A stretch of 64,000 nucleotides of DNA from Bacillus amyloliquefaciens DSM 7 = ATCC 23350 (GTDB taxonomy: Bacteria > Bacillota > Bacilli > Bacillales > Bacillaceae). The notes below the pieces were generated by a model. The model ran no database searches and was not told where the DNA came from. It was given only the letters and a program-made list of their open reading frames with translations. Positions 34,877-45,700 of this stretch are shown piece after piece (position 1 is the first letter of the stretch; the number at the start of each line of letters is the position of its first letter). Both the position numbers and the translations under genes were made by a program. The stretch covers positions 1,917,001 to 1,981,000 of the forward strand of contig NC_014551.1 in the NCBI RefSeq assembly GCF_000196735.1. Direction: 5' to 3'.

Positions 34877-36844
34877 TTGGCTAGAAAACAGCAATTTGAT
34901 TACAACGAAGATGCCATACAGGTGCTTGAAGGCCTGGAAGCCGTCAGAAAACGACCGGGAATGTACATCGGTTCGACGGACGCACGCGGCCTGCACCATC
35001 TGGTATATGAGATCGTCGACAATTCCGTCGATGAAGTTCTTGCCGGCTACGGAGATCATATTATCGTAACGATACATAAGGACAACAGTATCTCCGTGCA
35101 GGACAGGGGGCGCGGAATGCCGACCGGGATGCATAAGCTCGGAAAGCCGACACCGGAAGTTATTTTCACCGTGCTGCATGCGGGAGGTAAATTCGGACAG
35201 GGCGGCTATAAAACAAGCGGAGGTCTGCACGGCGTCGGCGCATCTGTCGTAAACGCTTTATCAGAGTGGCTGACAGTTACCATTGAGCGTGACGGCCATG
35301 TTTATAAACAGCGGTTTGAAAACGGCGGCAAGCCTGTGACTTCACTTGAAAAGATCGGAACGACCAAAAAAACGGGAACGCTTACCCATTTTAAACCTGA
35401 TCCGTCAATGTTCAGCGCAACGGTTTATAATTTTGACACGCTGTCAGAACGTCTGCGCGAATCCGCATTTTTATTAAAAGGCTTGAAAATAGAATTAATT
35501 GATGAGCGGAACGATGTGAAAGAAGTATTTTATTATGAGAACGGAATTGAAGCATTTGTCGCTTATTTAAATGAAGAAAAAGACGCTTTATGCGAAGTGG
35601 TTTCCTTTGAAGGCGAGCATCATGACATTGAAGTCGATTTTGCGTTCCAATTTAATGACGGATACTCAGAAAATATGCTGTCATTCGTTAATAACGTCAG
35701 AACAAAGGACGGCGGAACCCACGAATCAGGAGCCAAAACGGCAATGACAAGAGCGTTTAATGAGTATGCGCGAAAGGTCGCGCTTCTGAAAGAGAAAGAC
35801 AAAAACCTCGAAGGCGCCGATATCAGGGAAGGTTTGTCCGCGATCATTTCCGTGCGGATCCCGGAGGAACTGCTGCAATTTGAAGGCCAGACAAAAGGAA
35901 AGCTTGGCACAAGTGAAGCGAGATCAGCCGCAGACGCTGTCATTTCTGAGAATCTTGCTTATTTCTTGGAAGAAAACCGCGATACGGCGACCCTGCTCGT
36001 CAAAAAAGCAATTAAAGCAAGCCAGGCCCGTGAAGCGGCCCGTAAAGCGAGAGAAGAAGCGAGAAGCGGCAAAAAACGCAAAAAATCAGAAGCGACGCTG
36101 AGCGGAAAACTCACACCTGCCGGTTCCAGAAATCCGGCGAAGAATGAATTGTATCTCGTGGAGGGAGACTCTGCAGGAGGTTCTGCAAAGCAGGGAAGAG
36201 ACCGGAAATTCCAAGCCGTCCTGCCTCTTCGCGGAAAGGTCATCAACACAGAGAAAGCAAAGCTTGCTGACATCTTCAAAAATGAAGAAATCAATACGAT
36301 TATTCATGCGATCGGCGGCGGAGTCGGCGCAGATTTTGAGATAGAGGACATTAATTATGACAAGATCATCATCATGACGGACGCGGATACCGACGGCGCG
36401 CACATTCAAGTCTTGCTGCTAACGTTTTTCTACCGCTATATGAAACCTTTAATTGAGCAAGGAAAAGTCTTCATCGCGCTTCCGCCTCTTTATAAAGTGA
36501 GCAAAGGGAGCGGCAAGAAAGAGATTATTGAATATGCTTGGTCCGATGAAGAAATGGACGGCGTTTTAAAGAAAGTCGGCAAAGGCTACACCATTCAGCG
36601 CTATAAAGGTCTGGGAGAAATGAACGCAGACCAGCTCTGGGAAACGACGATGAATCCTGAATCGCGAACGCTCGTCAGAGTCAAGATTGACGATGCGGCA
36701 CGCGTAGAGCGCCGCGTAACGACATTAATGGGAGACAAAGTAGAACCGAGAAGAAAATGGATTGAAAAGAATGTTGCCTTCGGATTAGACGAGGAAAGCA
36801 ATATTTTAGAAAATGAAAACTTGTCGGTCGCTGAGGAGGTTTAA
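34877..36844 (+). CDS. parE: DNA topoisomerase IV subunit B
   Basis: 655 aa, TTG start after GAAAGGGG. GHKL ATPase domain ([43 protein letters not shown]), transducer, and Toprim domain with [18 protein letters not shown] and the metal motif DADTDGAHI. With ParC it decatenates daughter chromosomes. QRDR-region residues look wild type. Operon with parC, two bases apart. Confidence 0.98.
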   Translation: MARKQQFDYNEDAIQVLEGLEAVRKRPGMYIGSTDARGLHHLVYEIVDNSVDEVLAGYGDHIIVTIHKDNSISVQDRGRGMPTGMHKLGKPTPEVIFTVLHAGGKFGQGGYKTSGGLHGVGASVVNALSEWLTVTIERDGHVYKQRFENGGKPVTSLEKIGTTKKTGTLTHFKPDPSMFSATVYNFDTLSERLRESAFLLKGLKIELIDERNDVKEVFYYENGIEAFVAYLNEEKDALCEVVSFEGEHHDIEVDFAFQFNDGYSENMLSFVNNVRTKDGGTHESGAKTAMTRAFNEYARKVALLKEKDKNLEGADIREGLSAIISVRIPEELLQFEGQTKGKLGTSEARSAADAVISENLAYFLEENRDTATLLVKKAIKASQAREAARKAREEARSGKKRKKSEATLSGKLTPAGSRNPAKNELYLVEGDSAGGSAKQGRDRKFQAVLPLRGKVINTEKAKLADIFKNEEINTIIHAIGGGVGADFEIEDINYDKIIIMTDADTDGAHIQVLLLTFFYRYMKPLIEQGKVFIALPPLYKVSKGSGKKEIIEYAWSDEEMDGVLKKVGKGYTIQRYKGLGEMNADQLWETTMNPESRTLVRVKIDDAARVERRVTTLMGDKVEPRRKWIEKNVAFGLDEESNILENENLSVAEEV

Positions 36845-36846
36845 TA

Positions 36847-39270
36847 GTGGCACAGCCAGAATTATTTCATGATTTACCGTTAGAAGAAGTAATCGGCGAC
36901 CGTTTCGGACGCTACAGTAAATACATTATCCAAGACAGGGCGCTGCCTGATGCACGTGACGGTTTAAAGCCGGTGCAGCGAAGAATTTTATACGCCATGC
37001 ACGCAGACGGAAATACATTCGATAAAAATTTCCGGAAAGCGGCGAAAACGGTCGGAAACGTTATCGGTAATTATCATCCGCACGGAGACAGCTCCGTTTA
37101 TGAAGCGATGGTGCGGATGAGCCAAGATTGGAAAGTGCGGAATGTGCTGATTGAAATGCACGGCAATAACGGCAGCATTGACGGTGATCCGCCGGCTGCC
37201 ATGCGTTATACGGAAGCGAGATTATCTTCTATCGCATCAGAGCTTTTGCGGGACATTGATAAAAACACGGTTGAATTCGTTCCGAACTTTGATGACACAA
37301 GTAAAGAGCCGGTTGTTTTGCCTGCCATGTTTCCTAACTTGTTGGTCAACGGATCAACCGGGATTTCGGCGGGCTATGCGACTGATATTCCTCCTCATCA
37401 TCTGGGTGAGGTCATTGATGCCGTCATTAAGCGGATTGAATCGCCCGATTGCACCGTCGATGACTTGATGCAGGTGATTAAAGGGCCTGACTTTCCGACA
37501 GGAGGCATTATTCAAGGTGTCGACGGTATTCGGAAGGCCTATGAAACCGGTAAAGGCAAAATTATCATCCGCGGAAAGGCTGAAGTGGAAGCTGTAAGAG
37601 GCGGACGGGAGCAGATCGTCATTACAGAAATCCCGTTTGAAGTAAACAAAGCCAATCTTGTAAAGAAAATGGACGAATACCGCATTGATAAAAAAGTCGA
37701 AGGCATTTCTGAAGTCCGGGATGAAACGGACCGCACGGGACTTCGGGTGGTCGTTGAATTAAAGAAAGAAGCCGACGCAAAGGGCATCTTGAATTTCTTA
37801 TATAAAAACACGGATCTGCAGACAACGTATAACTTTAATATGGTCGCCATACATAACCGCCGGCCGATGCTGATGAGTCTTACGGCCATTCTGGATGCGT
37901 ATATTTCCCACCAGAAGGAAGTTGTGACAAACCGCTCCGTCTTTGAATTGCAAAAAGCAAAAGAGCGGCATCATATCGTTGAGGGACTGATGAAGGCACT
38001 GTCTGTGTTAGATGAGGTCATTGCCGTTATCCGGGCAAGCAGCGATAAAAAGGATGCAAAACAAAATTTAATTTCTAAATTCTCATTCACGGAGCCTCAG
38101 GCGGAAGCGATCGTATCCTTGCAGCTGTATCGTCTGACAAACACGGATATTACGGCGTTAAAAGAGGAAGCGGAAGAGCTCAGCAAGAAAATTCAGGAGC
38201 TCGAAGCCATTTTAAGTCATGATAAAAAGCTGTTAAAAGTCATTACCAGCAGCCTGAAAAAATTGAAAAAGACCTATGCTGACAGCAGACGTTCGGTCAT
38301 TGAAGAGAAGATTGAGGAAATTAAAATCAATCTGGAAGTCATGGTTGCCTCTGAGGACGTATATGTGACAGTCACGAAAGACGGCTATGTAAAACGAACA
38401 AGCCAGCGGTCATTTGCCGCTTCCAACGGCCAGGATTTCGGGATGAAGGACACGGACAGGCTGATTCACCAATTTGAAATGAATACAACGGATGTTCTCC
38501 TGCTCTTTACCAATAAGGGAAGCTATATATATTGTCCGGTTCACCAGCTTCCGGATATCAGGTGGAAAGACATGGGGCAGCACGTAACGAACATCACCAC
38601 GATTGACCGTGATGAAACGATCGTGAAAGCTATATCGGTAAAAGAATTTAATCCAGCTTCATATTTATTGTTTATGACGAAAAACGGTATGGTGAAAAGA
38701 ACTGAAATGACGCATTACAAAGCGCAGCGCTACTCGAAAGCGCTTGTTGCTCTTAACCTTAAAGGGGACGATGAGCTGGTTGATGTTCATGTCACAGACG
38801 GCGGCTGTCAGCTGTTTATCGCCACCCACCTCGGGTACGGCTTATGGTTCGGTGAAGATGAAGTGAATGTAGTCGGAGCCCGTGCGGCCGGCGTGAAGGG
38901 CATTAATTTAAAAGACGGTGATACCGTCGTATCAGGACAAATCCTGCATGAAACAGATTCGCTTGTCCTCGTCACACAGCGGGGAGCCATCAAACGGATG
39001 AATCTCTCTGAATTCGAAAAAACATCCAGAGCAAAGCGCGGCGTCATCATGCTGCGTGAGCTTAAAAAGAACCCGCATCGTGTTGTCGGAGTATTCGCTT
39101 GCGCTTTAGCCGACACGATTGCTGCAGAAACAGAAAAAGGCGAGAGAATTGAAACCACCGTGAAATCCTTGCGGGCTAATGACCGGTACAGCAACGGCTC
39201 CTTCTTTACAGATGAAGATGAGACAGGGCCGGTAACAGATGTATGGCGCATACCCGCGTCTGATGTTTAA
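36847..39270 (+). CDS. parC: DNA topoisomerase IV subunit A
   Basis: 807 aa, GTG start with GAGGAGGTT in the end of parE. Winged helix with catalytic tyrosine in [11 protein letters not shown]. The quinolone-resistance region reads [20 protein letters not shown], with the usual Ser and Glu, so no classic resistance change is seen. Tower, coiled coil ([20 protein letters not shown]) and C-terminal beta pinwheel ([21 protein letters not shown]) are all present. Terminator follows. Confidence 0.98.
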   Translation: MAQPELFHDLPLEEVIGDRFGRYSKYIIQDRALPDARDGLKPVQRRILYAMHADGNTFDKNFRKAAKTVGNVIGNYHPHGDSSVYEAMVRMSQDWKVRNVLIEMHGNNGSIDGDPPAAMRYTEARLSSIASELLRDIDKNTVEFVPNFDDTSKEPVVLPAMFPNLLVNGSTGISAGYATDIPPHHLGEVIDAVIKRIESPDCTVDDLMQVIKGPDFPTGGIIQGVDGIRKAYETGKGKIIIRGKAEVEAVRGGREQIVITEIPFEVNKANLVKKMDEYRIDKKVEGISEVRDETDRTGLRVVVELKKEADAKGILNFLYKNTDLQTTYNFNMVAIHNRRPMLMSLTAILDAYISHQKEVVTNRSVFELQKAKERHHIVEGLMKALSVLDEVIAVIRASSDKKDAKQNLISKFSFTEPQAEAIVSLQLYRLTNTDITALKEEAEELSKKIQELEAILSHDKKLLKVITSSLKKLKKTYADSRRSVIEEKIEEIKINLEVMVASEDVYVTVTKDGYVKRTSQRSFAASNGQDFGMKDTDRLIHQFEMNTTDVLLLFTNKGSYIYCPVHQLPDIRWKDMGQHVTNITTIDRDETIVKAISVKEFNPASYLLFMTKNGMVKRTEMTHYKAQRYSKALVALNLKGDDELVDVHVTDGGCQLFIATHLGYGLWFGEDEVNVVGARAAGVKGINLKDGDTVVSGQILHETDSLVLVTQRGAIKRMNLSEFEKTSRAKRGVIMLRELKKNPHRVVGVFACALADTIAAETEKGERIETTVKSLRANDRYSNGSFFTDEDETGPVTDVWRIPASDV

Positions 39271-39286
39271 GAGTAAAAATAAAATA

Positions 39287-39325
39287 AAAAAACCTCCGCT
39301 CAATTGGTCCTGAGCGGAGGTTTTG
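39287..39325. terminator. Terminator of parEC
   Basis: AAACCTCCGCTCA / TGAGCGGAGGTTT perfect stem with short loop, A and T runs outside. Also serves the minus-strand small gene. Confidence 0.9.
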
Positions 39326-39329
39326 CTTT

Positions 39330-39455
39330 TTAGCTTTCGTGGCTGCCGAATAAGTCAGTGATAGCGTGAACGACTTCAATTCCCTGCCATACAAATAAGT
39401 TCAATGCAGTGAATGAAAATAAGCCTAAAATCACCATTCGTAAGATAAACAACAT
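39330..39455 (-). CDS. Small single-pass membrane protein, 41 aa
   Basis: ATG follows GAGGAGGTCG. MLFILRMVILGLFSFTALNLFVWQGIEVVHAITDLFGSHES: one helix (about 2-23), then an amphipathic tail. Not recognised; its strong ribosome site and shared terminator with parC speak for a real gene. It is convergent with parC and 24 bp downstream of the next minus-strand gene. Confidence 0.65.
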   Translation of the reverse strand: MLFILRMVILGLFSFTALNLFVWQGIEVVHAITDLFGSHES

Positions 39456-39479
39456 GTTTAACGACCTCCTCATTTTATG

Positions 39480-39833
39480 TTACATAGACAGGCGATGTTG
39501 AACATGAAGCTTATCGAAATACGAGGACTGATAAAATTTAGCGATTAAAAAGCTTTTCTTTCGCTGTCTTCTCCGGGAAGCGGGGCGTTTTCTGTCTGAT
39601 ATCACCATCAGTGAGACAGAAGCGGCAAAAAGCGCCGTCAAAATAAATGAGCCCGTCAGCGATTTTTTGTCATCATCAACGTTTTGGCCGGCCTTCATTT
39701 CGTGCATTTCCTGCTGATCGGCTACCGCTTTAAAATGATGAGCAGTGTCAAACGCATGGGGAATGGAGAGCAAATGAAAGCTTGCAATCGCTAAAAATAA
39801 AATAGATGCTTTTAGAAACAAGATTTTTTTCAA
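39480..39833 (-). CDS. Membrane protein with basic C-terminus, 117 aa
   Basis: TTG start at 39833 after AGGGGGGAG is better placed than an ATG 18 nt upstream, which lies inside that site. Signal-type first helix (ILFLKASILFLAIASFHLL), a His/Met-rich outer loop (FDTAHHFKAVADQQEMHEMK), second helix (LTGSFILTALFAASVSLMVI) and a strongly basic cytosolic tail (RKRPASRRRQRKKSF). The His/Met loop could bind metal, a guess only. It holds the place of ynfC next to parC/alsT in B. subtilis, but I cannot confirm homology. Confidence 0.6.
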   Translation of the reverse strand: MKKILFLKASILFLAIASFHLLSIPHAFDTAHHFKAVADQQEMHEMKAGQNVDDDKKSLTGSFILTALFAASVSLMVISDRKRPASRRRQRKKSFLIAKFYQSSYFDKLHVQHRLSM

Positions 39834-40106
39834 ATGTTCTCCCCCCTTCATAAGTCTGAATATTTTTATTATAATACCCTAATTTAAATTAAAAGTAAAC
39901 ACATTTATTAAATTTAAAAAATTATTATCCTGGTTAAGTATATACCATTCCGTCCGTCTTTTCATCTCTTTTTTCTTAAAGGCTATTTGTTATCATATGC
40001 ACGCAAGCCTTCTGACGTGACAACATTTTTCAGTCTGAGGGATAAAAAAAGAGCATACCAATAAGGAAAGCGTAATGGAGAAACCAAAACATTTTCTTAA
40101 AAAAAC

Positions 40107-40162
40107 TTCTCAACACCTGTTTGTGTGATATAATAATACTCGTTGTGTTAAAAAATCTAACA
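40107..40162 (+). promoter_or_regulatory. alsT promoter with TnrA/GlnR box
   Basis: Promoter: TTCTCA (40107-40112), 16 nt, TATAAT (40129-40134). The box TGTTA-N7-TAACA at 40146-40162 matches the TnrA/GlnR consensus TGTNA-N7-TNACA fully and is centred near +13, a repressing position. TnrA control of alsT has been reported in B. subtilis as far as I recall. The rest of 39834-40106 shows no gene. Confidence 0.82.
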
Positions 40163-40208
40163 TATGCAGCAAAATGACAGTAAAAGATATGTAAAAGGGA
40201 GGTTAAAC

Positions 40209-41627
40209 ATGGAGGCTTTCATCAGTGAAATCATAAATGTTCCAAATGATTTTATTTGGAAGTATCTTGTTTATATTTTAGTAGGAATCGGATTGTTTTT
40301 TACGTTCCGTTTTCGCTTTATTCAATTCCGATACTTTATTGAAATGTTCAGAATCGTCGGGGAGAAGCCGCAAGGAAATAAAGGAGTGTCTTCAATGCAG
40401 GCATTCTTTATCTCGGCCGCTTCCCGTGTCGGAACCGGAAACTTGACCGGTGTCGCGCTGGCGATTGCAACAGGCGGTCCCGGCGCAGTATTTTGGATGT
40501 GGATCGTAGCGATTGTCGGTATGGCTTCCAGCTTTGTGGAAAGTACGTTGGCGCAGCTTTATAAAGTGCGTTCAGGCGAAGATTTCCGCGGCGGACCGGC
40601 ATATTACATGGCAAAGGGCCTCGGCGCCCGCTGGCTCGGTATTTTATTCGCCGTATTGATTACCGTTTCTTTCGGGCTTATATTTAATGCCGTACAGTCA
40701 AATACGATTTCCGTCGCGTTTGACGAAGCATTCCATGTGAATAAAACAGTTATCGCAATCATTTTAGCTGTATTAACGGCTTTCATCATATTCGGCGGTC
40801 TGAAACGTGTTGTATCCGTTTCACAATTAATCGTTCCCGTCATGGCGGGTATGTATATTCTGATCGCGCTGTATGTCGTTATTGTGAATATTACGGCGGT
40901 ACCTGAGCTGCTGGTTACGATTGTGAAAAATGCGTTCGGTCTTGAGCAGATCGTCGGCGGAAGCTTAGGGAGTATCATTATTATCGGAGCGCAGCGCGGC
41001 CTGTTTTCAAACGAAGCGGGTATGGGGAGCGCGCCGAATGCCGCAGCAACTGCACACGTGTCGCACCCGGCTAAACAGGGATTCATCCAGACGCTCGGCG
41101 TGTTTTTTGATACTTTTATCGTTTGTACATCGACTGCTTTTATCATTTTATTGTACAGCGTTACGCCTAAAGGCGACGGCATCCAAGTGACACAAGCCGC
41201 ACTGCAGCACCATCTTGGCGGCTGGGCGCCGACATTTATTGCGATTGCGATGTTTTTATTCGCATTCAGCTCAGTCGTCGGCAACTATTACTATGGTGAA
41301 ACGAACATTGAATTTATTAAAACAAGCAAAACATGGCTTAACATTTACCGCGTATTCGTCATCGTGATGGTGGTATACGGATGTTTGGCTGACTTCCAGA
41401 TTGTCTGGGATATGGCAAACTTGTTTATGGGACTCTTGGCTCTCATTAACTTAGTGGCAATCTTGCTGCTGAGTAATGTAGCCTACAAGATCTATAAGGA
41501 TTATGCCGCTCAGCGCAAAAAAGGTCTTGATCCCGTGTTCAAAGCTGAGAATGCCCCAGAGCTGAAGCATATTGAAACATGGGCGGAAGAAGAAGGTACA
41601 AGCCCTGAACGCAAGACTGCTAACTAA
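40209..41627 (+). CDS. alsT: Sodium-coupled alanine/glutamine symporter AlsT (GlnT)
   Basis: 472 aa from ATG at 40209 (AAGGGAGG). About ten helices. AGCS-family signatures: AFFISAASRVGTGNLTGVALAIATGGPGAVFWMW near the N-terminus, YKVRSGEDFRGGPAYYMAKGLG, and NEAGMGSAPNAAATAHVSHPAKQG in the middle. Imports an amino acid with Na+; the B. subtilis protein is now regarded as a glutamine transporter. The upstream TnrA box ties it to nitrogen state. A 45-nt longer frame has no ribosome site. Confidence 0.93.
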   Translation: MEAFISEIINVPNDFIWKYLVYILVGIGLFFTFRFRFIQFRYFIEMFRIVGEKPQGNKGVSSMQAFFISAASRVGTGNLTGVALAIATGGPGAVFWMWIVAIVGMASSFVESTLAQLYKVRSGEDFRGGPAYYMAKGLGARWLGILFAVLITVSFGLIFNAVQSNTISVAFDEAFHVNKTVIAIILAVLTAFIIFGGLKRVVSVSQLIVPVMAGMYILIALYVVIVNITAVPELLVTIVKNAFGLEQIVGGSLGSIIIIGAQRGLFSNEAGMGSAPNAAATAHVSHPAKQGFIQTLGVFFDTFIVCTSTAFIILLYSVTPKGDGIQVTQAALQHHLGGWAPTFIAIAMFLFAFSSVVGNYYYGETNIEFIKTSKTWLNIYRVFVIVMVVYGCLADFQIVWDMANLFMGLLALINLVAILLLSNVAYKIYKDYAAQRKKGLDPVFKAENAPELKHIETWAEEEGTSPERKTAN

Positions 41628-41649
41628 GGAAATTTGCATATATTTTTCA

Positions 41650-41684
41650 AAACCCCTCACAGAAAAATGTGAGGAGTTTTTTAT
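41650..41684 (+). terminator. Terminator of alsT
   Basis: AACCCCTCACA / TGTGAGGAGTT (one mismatch) followed by TTTTTATG. The following 41685-41988 holds only an imperfect GC-rich hairpin near 41889-41923 with CTTTTTG after it; no sign of the bglC gene that follows alsT in B. subtilis. Confidence 0.8.
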
Positions 41685-41988
41685 GTGAAAAACTGTTCTT
41701 GTAAACAGACTTTTTTGAATTTATTGTATTTTCATCTTGTATCTGTAAGGGTTTTCGTGTAAAGAAGGATCTCACATTGGCAACCCAAAATGGGGCTGAT
41801 TTTCACCAATTTCTCTGTCGGATTTGCTATGTTTAACTGAAGATAAAAAGACAAAATCACTTATATATAAGTCAACAAAGTCACAGAGGCTCTCCTGCTG
41901 GAAACGGGATGGCCTTTTTGTTCTGCCGCTTTATCTGTTCCTATGATAATATAGGAATTGTTTACAAAAGAAGGGAAGAGGAGGGGGC

Positions 41989-42827
41989 ATGAAACAGAAG
42001 CCGATATATGTCGAAATCAATATTGCATCTGATATAGAAACGCTTTGGGAATATACGCAAAACCCGCTTCTTCATAAGGAATGGGACCTGCGCTTTTCTG
42101 ACATTACATATCTTCATAGGTTGCCAGGTGAACCGCAAAGATAAAGATTCCTATATGAAACACGGATCGGTTTTGGGCTGAAGGTATCCGGCACAGGCAA
42201 ATCAATGGGTGACAAAAGGCCTCAATCGTCAGAAAGGGTCTCAGCGCTTGCATTTGCCTCTGATCACCCGCTGTCTCTGATAAAAGAGGGCAGAGGCTAT
42301 TGGAAGTATATAGAGCGGGATAACGGAAACATACATTTTTGACTCAATATTAATATGAAACGGCCCGCGGTCTGCCGGGAAGATTGATAGACCGGTTTTT
42401 ATTTCGTCCTCTGCTGGGCTGGGCTACCGCATGGAGCTTTGATGCGTTACGGCTTTGGATAGAACAAAACAGACATCCTAAGATATCCATCCGTTTTGGA
42501 TTTGTCTATGTCTTGATGTGTCTGATATTCAGTCTGTATTGGTTTTTTCAAGGCTTTTATGATTGCTTTGCCGATGCAGAGATAGTGAGGGGCGCGCTGG
42601 AGACAGGGTTAGGGGTATTATGGCTGCTTCCCATGCGGAGAAAGCGGCTGATTCACGCCGGGCAGTCAGTCTTCTTTTGTATATCGGCAATGCTATATTC
42701 CGGCGGCGGATTCGCGATCCCGTTAGGAATACTTACGATAGCTGGTTTGATTCTTGAGCTTAAGCTGCCGAGCGCCGGACATACAAAACGAAAGAGAGAG
42801 AAGCGAAATGACGGATTCAATGTATGA
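41989..42827 (+). pseudogene. yndG: yndG, broken by two in-frame stops and one frameshift
   Basis: First gene of a yndG-yndH-yndJ operon. It opens normally (ATG at 41989, AGGAGGGGG) with an SRPBCC-like start KQKPIYVEINIASDIETLWEY. A TAA at 42142-42144 lies in AAAGATAAAGAT, a 6-bp duplication. The same frame continues (RFLYETRIGFGLKVSGTGKS) to TTTTT at 42336-42340, where one T appears lost, giving TGA at 42340. The restored frame hits a second TAA at 42351-42353, again in a 6-bp near-duplication (AATATTAATATG), then runs on (YETARGLPGRLIDRFLFRPL) through two or three helices to 42827. Three separate lesions indicate a dead gene unless the listed bases contain errors. Confidence 0.85.
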
Positions 42828-43416
42828 AAAAGCAATTATTCATTATCAATCACTGCATCCAATGCTGCAGAAAAGGTACAGGCTTGGCGGATCAAGCACA
42901 TTTTGCGGAGAAGGAGTTATGTCAGAAATTAAGGGAGGATCTTTGTTTGTCAGAATGCTTTTAAAGACCGGCGTTTTTTTCAGATGTTTTTTCTCAGAGA
43001 GGGGCAAAGATATCCCTTTTACCATCGAAAACAAAAACAGGCTAAATGGCGTGGAATGGAACCGTACCTTTTTCTTTAAAGGAAAAACGCGTTATTTTGA
43101 TGCAGTCATGGAATATGACGAGCGGGAAAATAGAATTCTTGATTACTTCGGCAAGCCTCACATCCTTCTGTCTGAACTGCATTTAGAAGCGTCTTCAGCC
43201 GGAGGGCTTGTCATTACATCCGGAAAGCAGTGGCTCCTGATAGGCGGAAAGAAAATCCTGCTGCCGGCATGGCTGTGCGGCAGTTCAACCGTTTATGAGG
43301 CTTATGATGAGGAGATGAATTGCTTCAGCATAAAGGTACATGTGAAAAACCGGATACTCGGCACACTTTTCTTTTACCGGGGGACTTTTCGGGAAACAGA
43401 GGGAGAAATATGCTGA
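42808..43416 (+). CDS. yndH: YndH, DUF4166 protein
   Basis: 202 aa from ATG at 42808, overlapping the end of yndG by 20 bp; the ribosome site (AGAGAGAAG) is weak, so translation was probably coupled to yndG. Typical DUF4166 blocks: LHPMLQKRYRLGG near the start, FTIENKNRLNGVEWNRTFFFKGK and YFDAVMEYDERENRILDYFG. Soluble, function unknown. Its coupling to a broken gene may reduce its expression. Confidence 0.85.
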   Translation: MTDSMYEKAIIHYQSLHPMLQKRYRLGGSSTFCGEGVMSEIKGGSLFVRMLLKTGVFFRCFFSERGKDIPFTIENKNRLNGVEWNRTFFFKGKTRYFDAVMEYDERENRILDYFGKPHILLSELHLEASSAGGLVITSGKQWLLIGGKKILLPAWLCGSSTVYEAYDEEMNCFSIKVHVKNRILGTLFFYRGTFRETEGEIC

Positions 43417-45020
43417 AACGTCATCTTATTGTAAGTGCGGTTTGCTTTTTGGGATTTGCGGCGGCTGAAGCTCCGCATCTATCAGCTGCTGAGACGTTTG
43501 TTTTATTATCCGTCCTTCTTTTCGTTCCTGCTGTATTCCCTTTTGCTTTTCGGTCTTCAAAAACTTTAGAGAACGTGTTATTACGGAGTTATCCTATTGC
43601 CGCTTTAAGTGCGGCGCTTGCGCTGATCACAGACTTCAGCTTTTTTGCCGTTGTGTGGTTCATTTATACGCTTGGTTTGGCGCTGTATGCTGTACTGCGG
43701 CTGGTGAAAACAAATATTCATAGAACAGAAGAGATGTCAGTTATGGCAGGCTTTGTTTATTTAGCCGGCGGCGGAGTCTGGTTTTTCGCATACGTTCTTC
43801 AGATTCCCGTCATGGATTTCAGTCCGCTTATCGTGCTGCTGACGGCTGTGCACTTTCACTATTCCGCATTTCTTATTCCGATCTTCAATGGTTTGCTCGG
43901 AAGGATCATCCGGGAGAACCGCGTCCTTTACAGGTGGAGCACGGTCATCATTTTGATTTCGCCGATTCTTATTGCCATGGGGATTACATTTTCAAAGACA
44001 CTTGATGTGATTGCCGTCGCTCTGTATCTGGCGGGTCTGTATGTTAATGCGTATCTCGTCTTTAAGGCGCCGTTTGTTACGAAAACAGGCAGTATCTTAA
44101 TCAGGGGCTCTTCAGCTGTGTTAATGATAACAATTGCTTTTTCTTTAATATATTCGTTCGGTGTCTTCCGCGGGGAGGCAACGTTTACGATCAGCCAGAT
44201 GATTTGGATTCACGGGGCCGTCAATGCATTCGGCGTTATTCTGCCGGCTTTGGCCGGCTGGAGAATAGAAAACCCAAGACCGTTCGATGAAGGCAGTGAA
44301 CGAACGTTCAGCCGTATTTACGGAAAGAGGACGATAGGCAAAAATTTTTTGAATGATATTCATGCAGCAAATGACATACATTATACCGGCCTTCTAGATC
44401 AGATGAGAGAGCTGCATTCTGAAGACTTTTCTGCCGAAAAACTGTCGCCGGCCGTTATTTCCTTTTATGAAAAGACAATTGATTATGACATCAAGGCGAA
44501 AGTGACGTGGAGCAGATGGTTTCGTCCGTTTGCGCGCATGTACGAGCCGTTCAGCAGAAGAGCGGGGCAGATCCATCTGTCAATGAATCCGGATTGGTAT
44601 ATCATGCACAGCGATATGAAAGGTGTTGACTCTGACAGAGACGGACGAAAGCATGTCCGTGCGTGGATCAGAACTAATGAAAGGCAGGAAACCGTCTTTA
44701 CTGCACTGTATTCAGTGTACAGGTCAAATGGGGAGGGATACATAAATATTTCTCTCCCGCTGCCGTACAGCCAAATGACGGGCATTTTAAAGCCTTATGC
44801 GCATAAGCAGAATCTTGTTTTGACGAGCAGACGCCGAAAAAGCGGAGCGGGTGATGAAGGAATTTATCTTCAAACGAAATGGTGGGCATGTCATCTTCCG
44901 CTGGCAGAGACATTTCTTATTGCGGCCCAAAACGAAACAACACTAAAGGCCGTTCATCATATGTGGCTGTTCGGCCTGAAGTTTTTAACTGTGCATTATC
45001 GGATCACTCACGCTCCCTGA
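43410..45020 (+). CDS. yndJ: YndJ-like membrane protein
   Basis: 536 aa, overlapping yndH by 7 bp, with AGAGGGAG upstream. About nine helices in the first 300 residues, including HFHYSAFLIPIFNGLLGR and ISQMIWIHGAVNAFGVILPALAGW, which carry conserved histidines of the YndJ family. The last 230 residues form a soluble domain (YEKTIDYDIKAKVTWSRWFRPFARMYEPFSRR). Same three-gene order as B. subtilis yndGHJ, but here placed between alsT and xynCD. Function unknown. Confidence 0.87.
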   Translation: MLKRHLIVSAVCFLGFAAAEAPHLSAAETFVLLSVLLFVPAVFPFAFRSSKTLENVLLRSYPIAALSAALALITDFSFFAVVWFIYTLGLALYAVLRLVKTNIHRTEEMSVMAGFVYLAGGGVWFFAYVLQIPVMDFSPLIVLLTAVHFHYSAFLIPIFNGLLGRIIRENRVLYRWSTVIILISPILIAMGITFSKTLDVIAVALYLAGLYVNAYLVFKAPFVTKTGSILIRGSSAVLMITIAFSLIYSFGVFRGEATFTISQMIWIHGAVNAFGVILPALAGWRIENPRPFDEGSERTFSRIYGKRTIGKNFLNDIHAANDIHYTGLLDQMRELHSEDFSAEKLSPAVISFYEKTIDYDIKAKVTWSRWFRPFARMYEPFSRRAGQIHLSMNPDWYIMHSDMKGVDSDRDGRKHVRAWIRTNERQETVFTALYSVYRSNGEGYINISLPLPYSQMTGILKPYAHKQNLVLTSRRRKSGAGDEGIYLQTKWWACHLPLAETFLIAAQNETTLKAVHHMWLFGLKFLTVHYRITHAP

Positions 45021-45036
45021 AGCAAATAACAAGCTG

Positions 45037-45066
45037 CAAAGCCGTCTGTTCATCAGGCGGCTTTTT
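45037..45066 (+). terminator. Terminator of yndGHJ
   Basis: AAAGCCGTCTG / CAGGCGGCTTT (one G-U pair) followed by TTC. Confidence 0.82.
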
Positions 45067-45119
45067 CTCATCATATGGGAGCGGGAATATTCATATTGAC
45101 TGAAAGCGCTTTTGTTATT

Positions 45120-45300
45120 GTGATGTACTCAAGCAGCCCAATGGCGCTTTATTTCGTTCAAGTTTGCATAGGCTTTCAATTGGCTTTATTTTTCCATTGC
45201 TGCTTGGAATGTCGATTGAAACTGTTCCGCAAGACATGAGAGCAACAACGATGGGGGCGTATCAGGCGCTTTATGGACTATGTGGGAAGCCGATGCGAGA
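45120..45300 (+). pseudogene. Fragment of an MFS transporter gene
   Basis: In the frame through 45164 the sequence reads LHRLSIGFIFPLLLGMSIE and then TVPQDMRATTMGAYQALYGL, a clear piece of a major-facilitator transporter (the loop and helix after the tenth segment). Up- and downstream frames do not continue the protein; after YGL it turns into basic non-MFS sequence (CGKPMRENRRKRAG). No ribosome site. A cre-like TGAAAGCGCTTTTG at 45101-45114 (12 of 14 consensus positions) just upstream may be its old control site. Confidence 0.65.

Positions 45301-45700
<400 letters not shown>

Noticed and set aside
40604..41284. 226-aa minus-strand open frame inside alsT
   Set aside because: Opposite-strand shadow of a confident membrane transporter; Thr/Ile-rich composition is the complement of its hydrophobic codons.
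41685..41988. Riboswitch or attenuator in the gap before yndG
   Set aside because: Only one imperfect hairpin with a short T run; no conserved aptamer motif recognised.
42754..42807. Longer start for yndH at an upstream in-frame codon
   Set aside because: The extra residues lie within yndG coding sequence, have no ribosome site and are absent from the family pattern; ATG at 42808 fits better.
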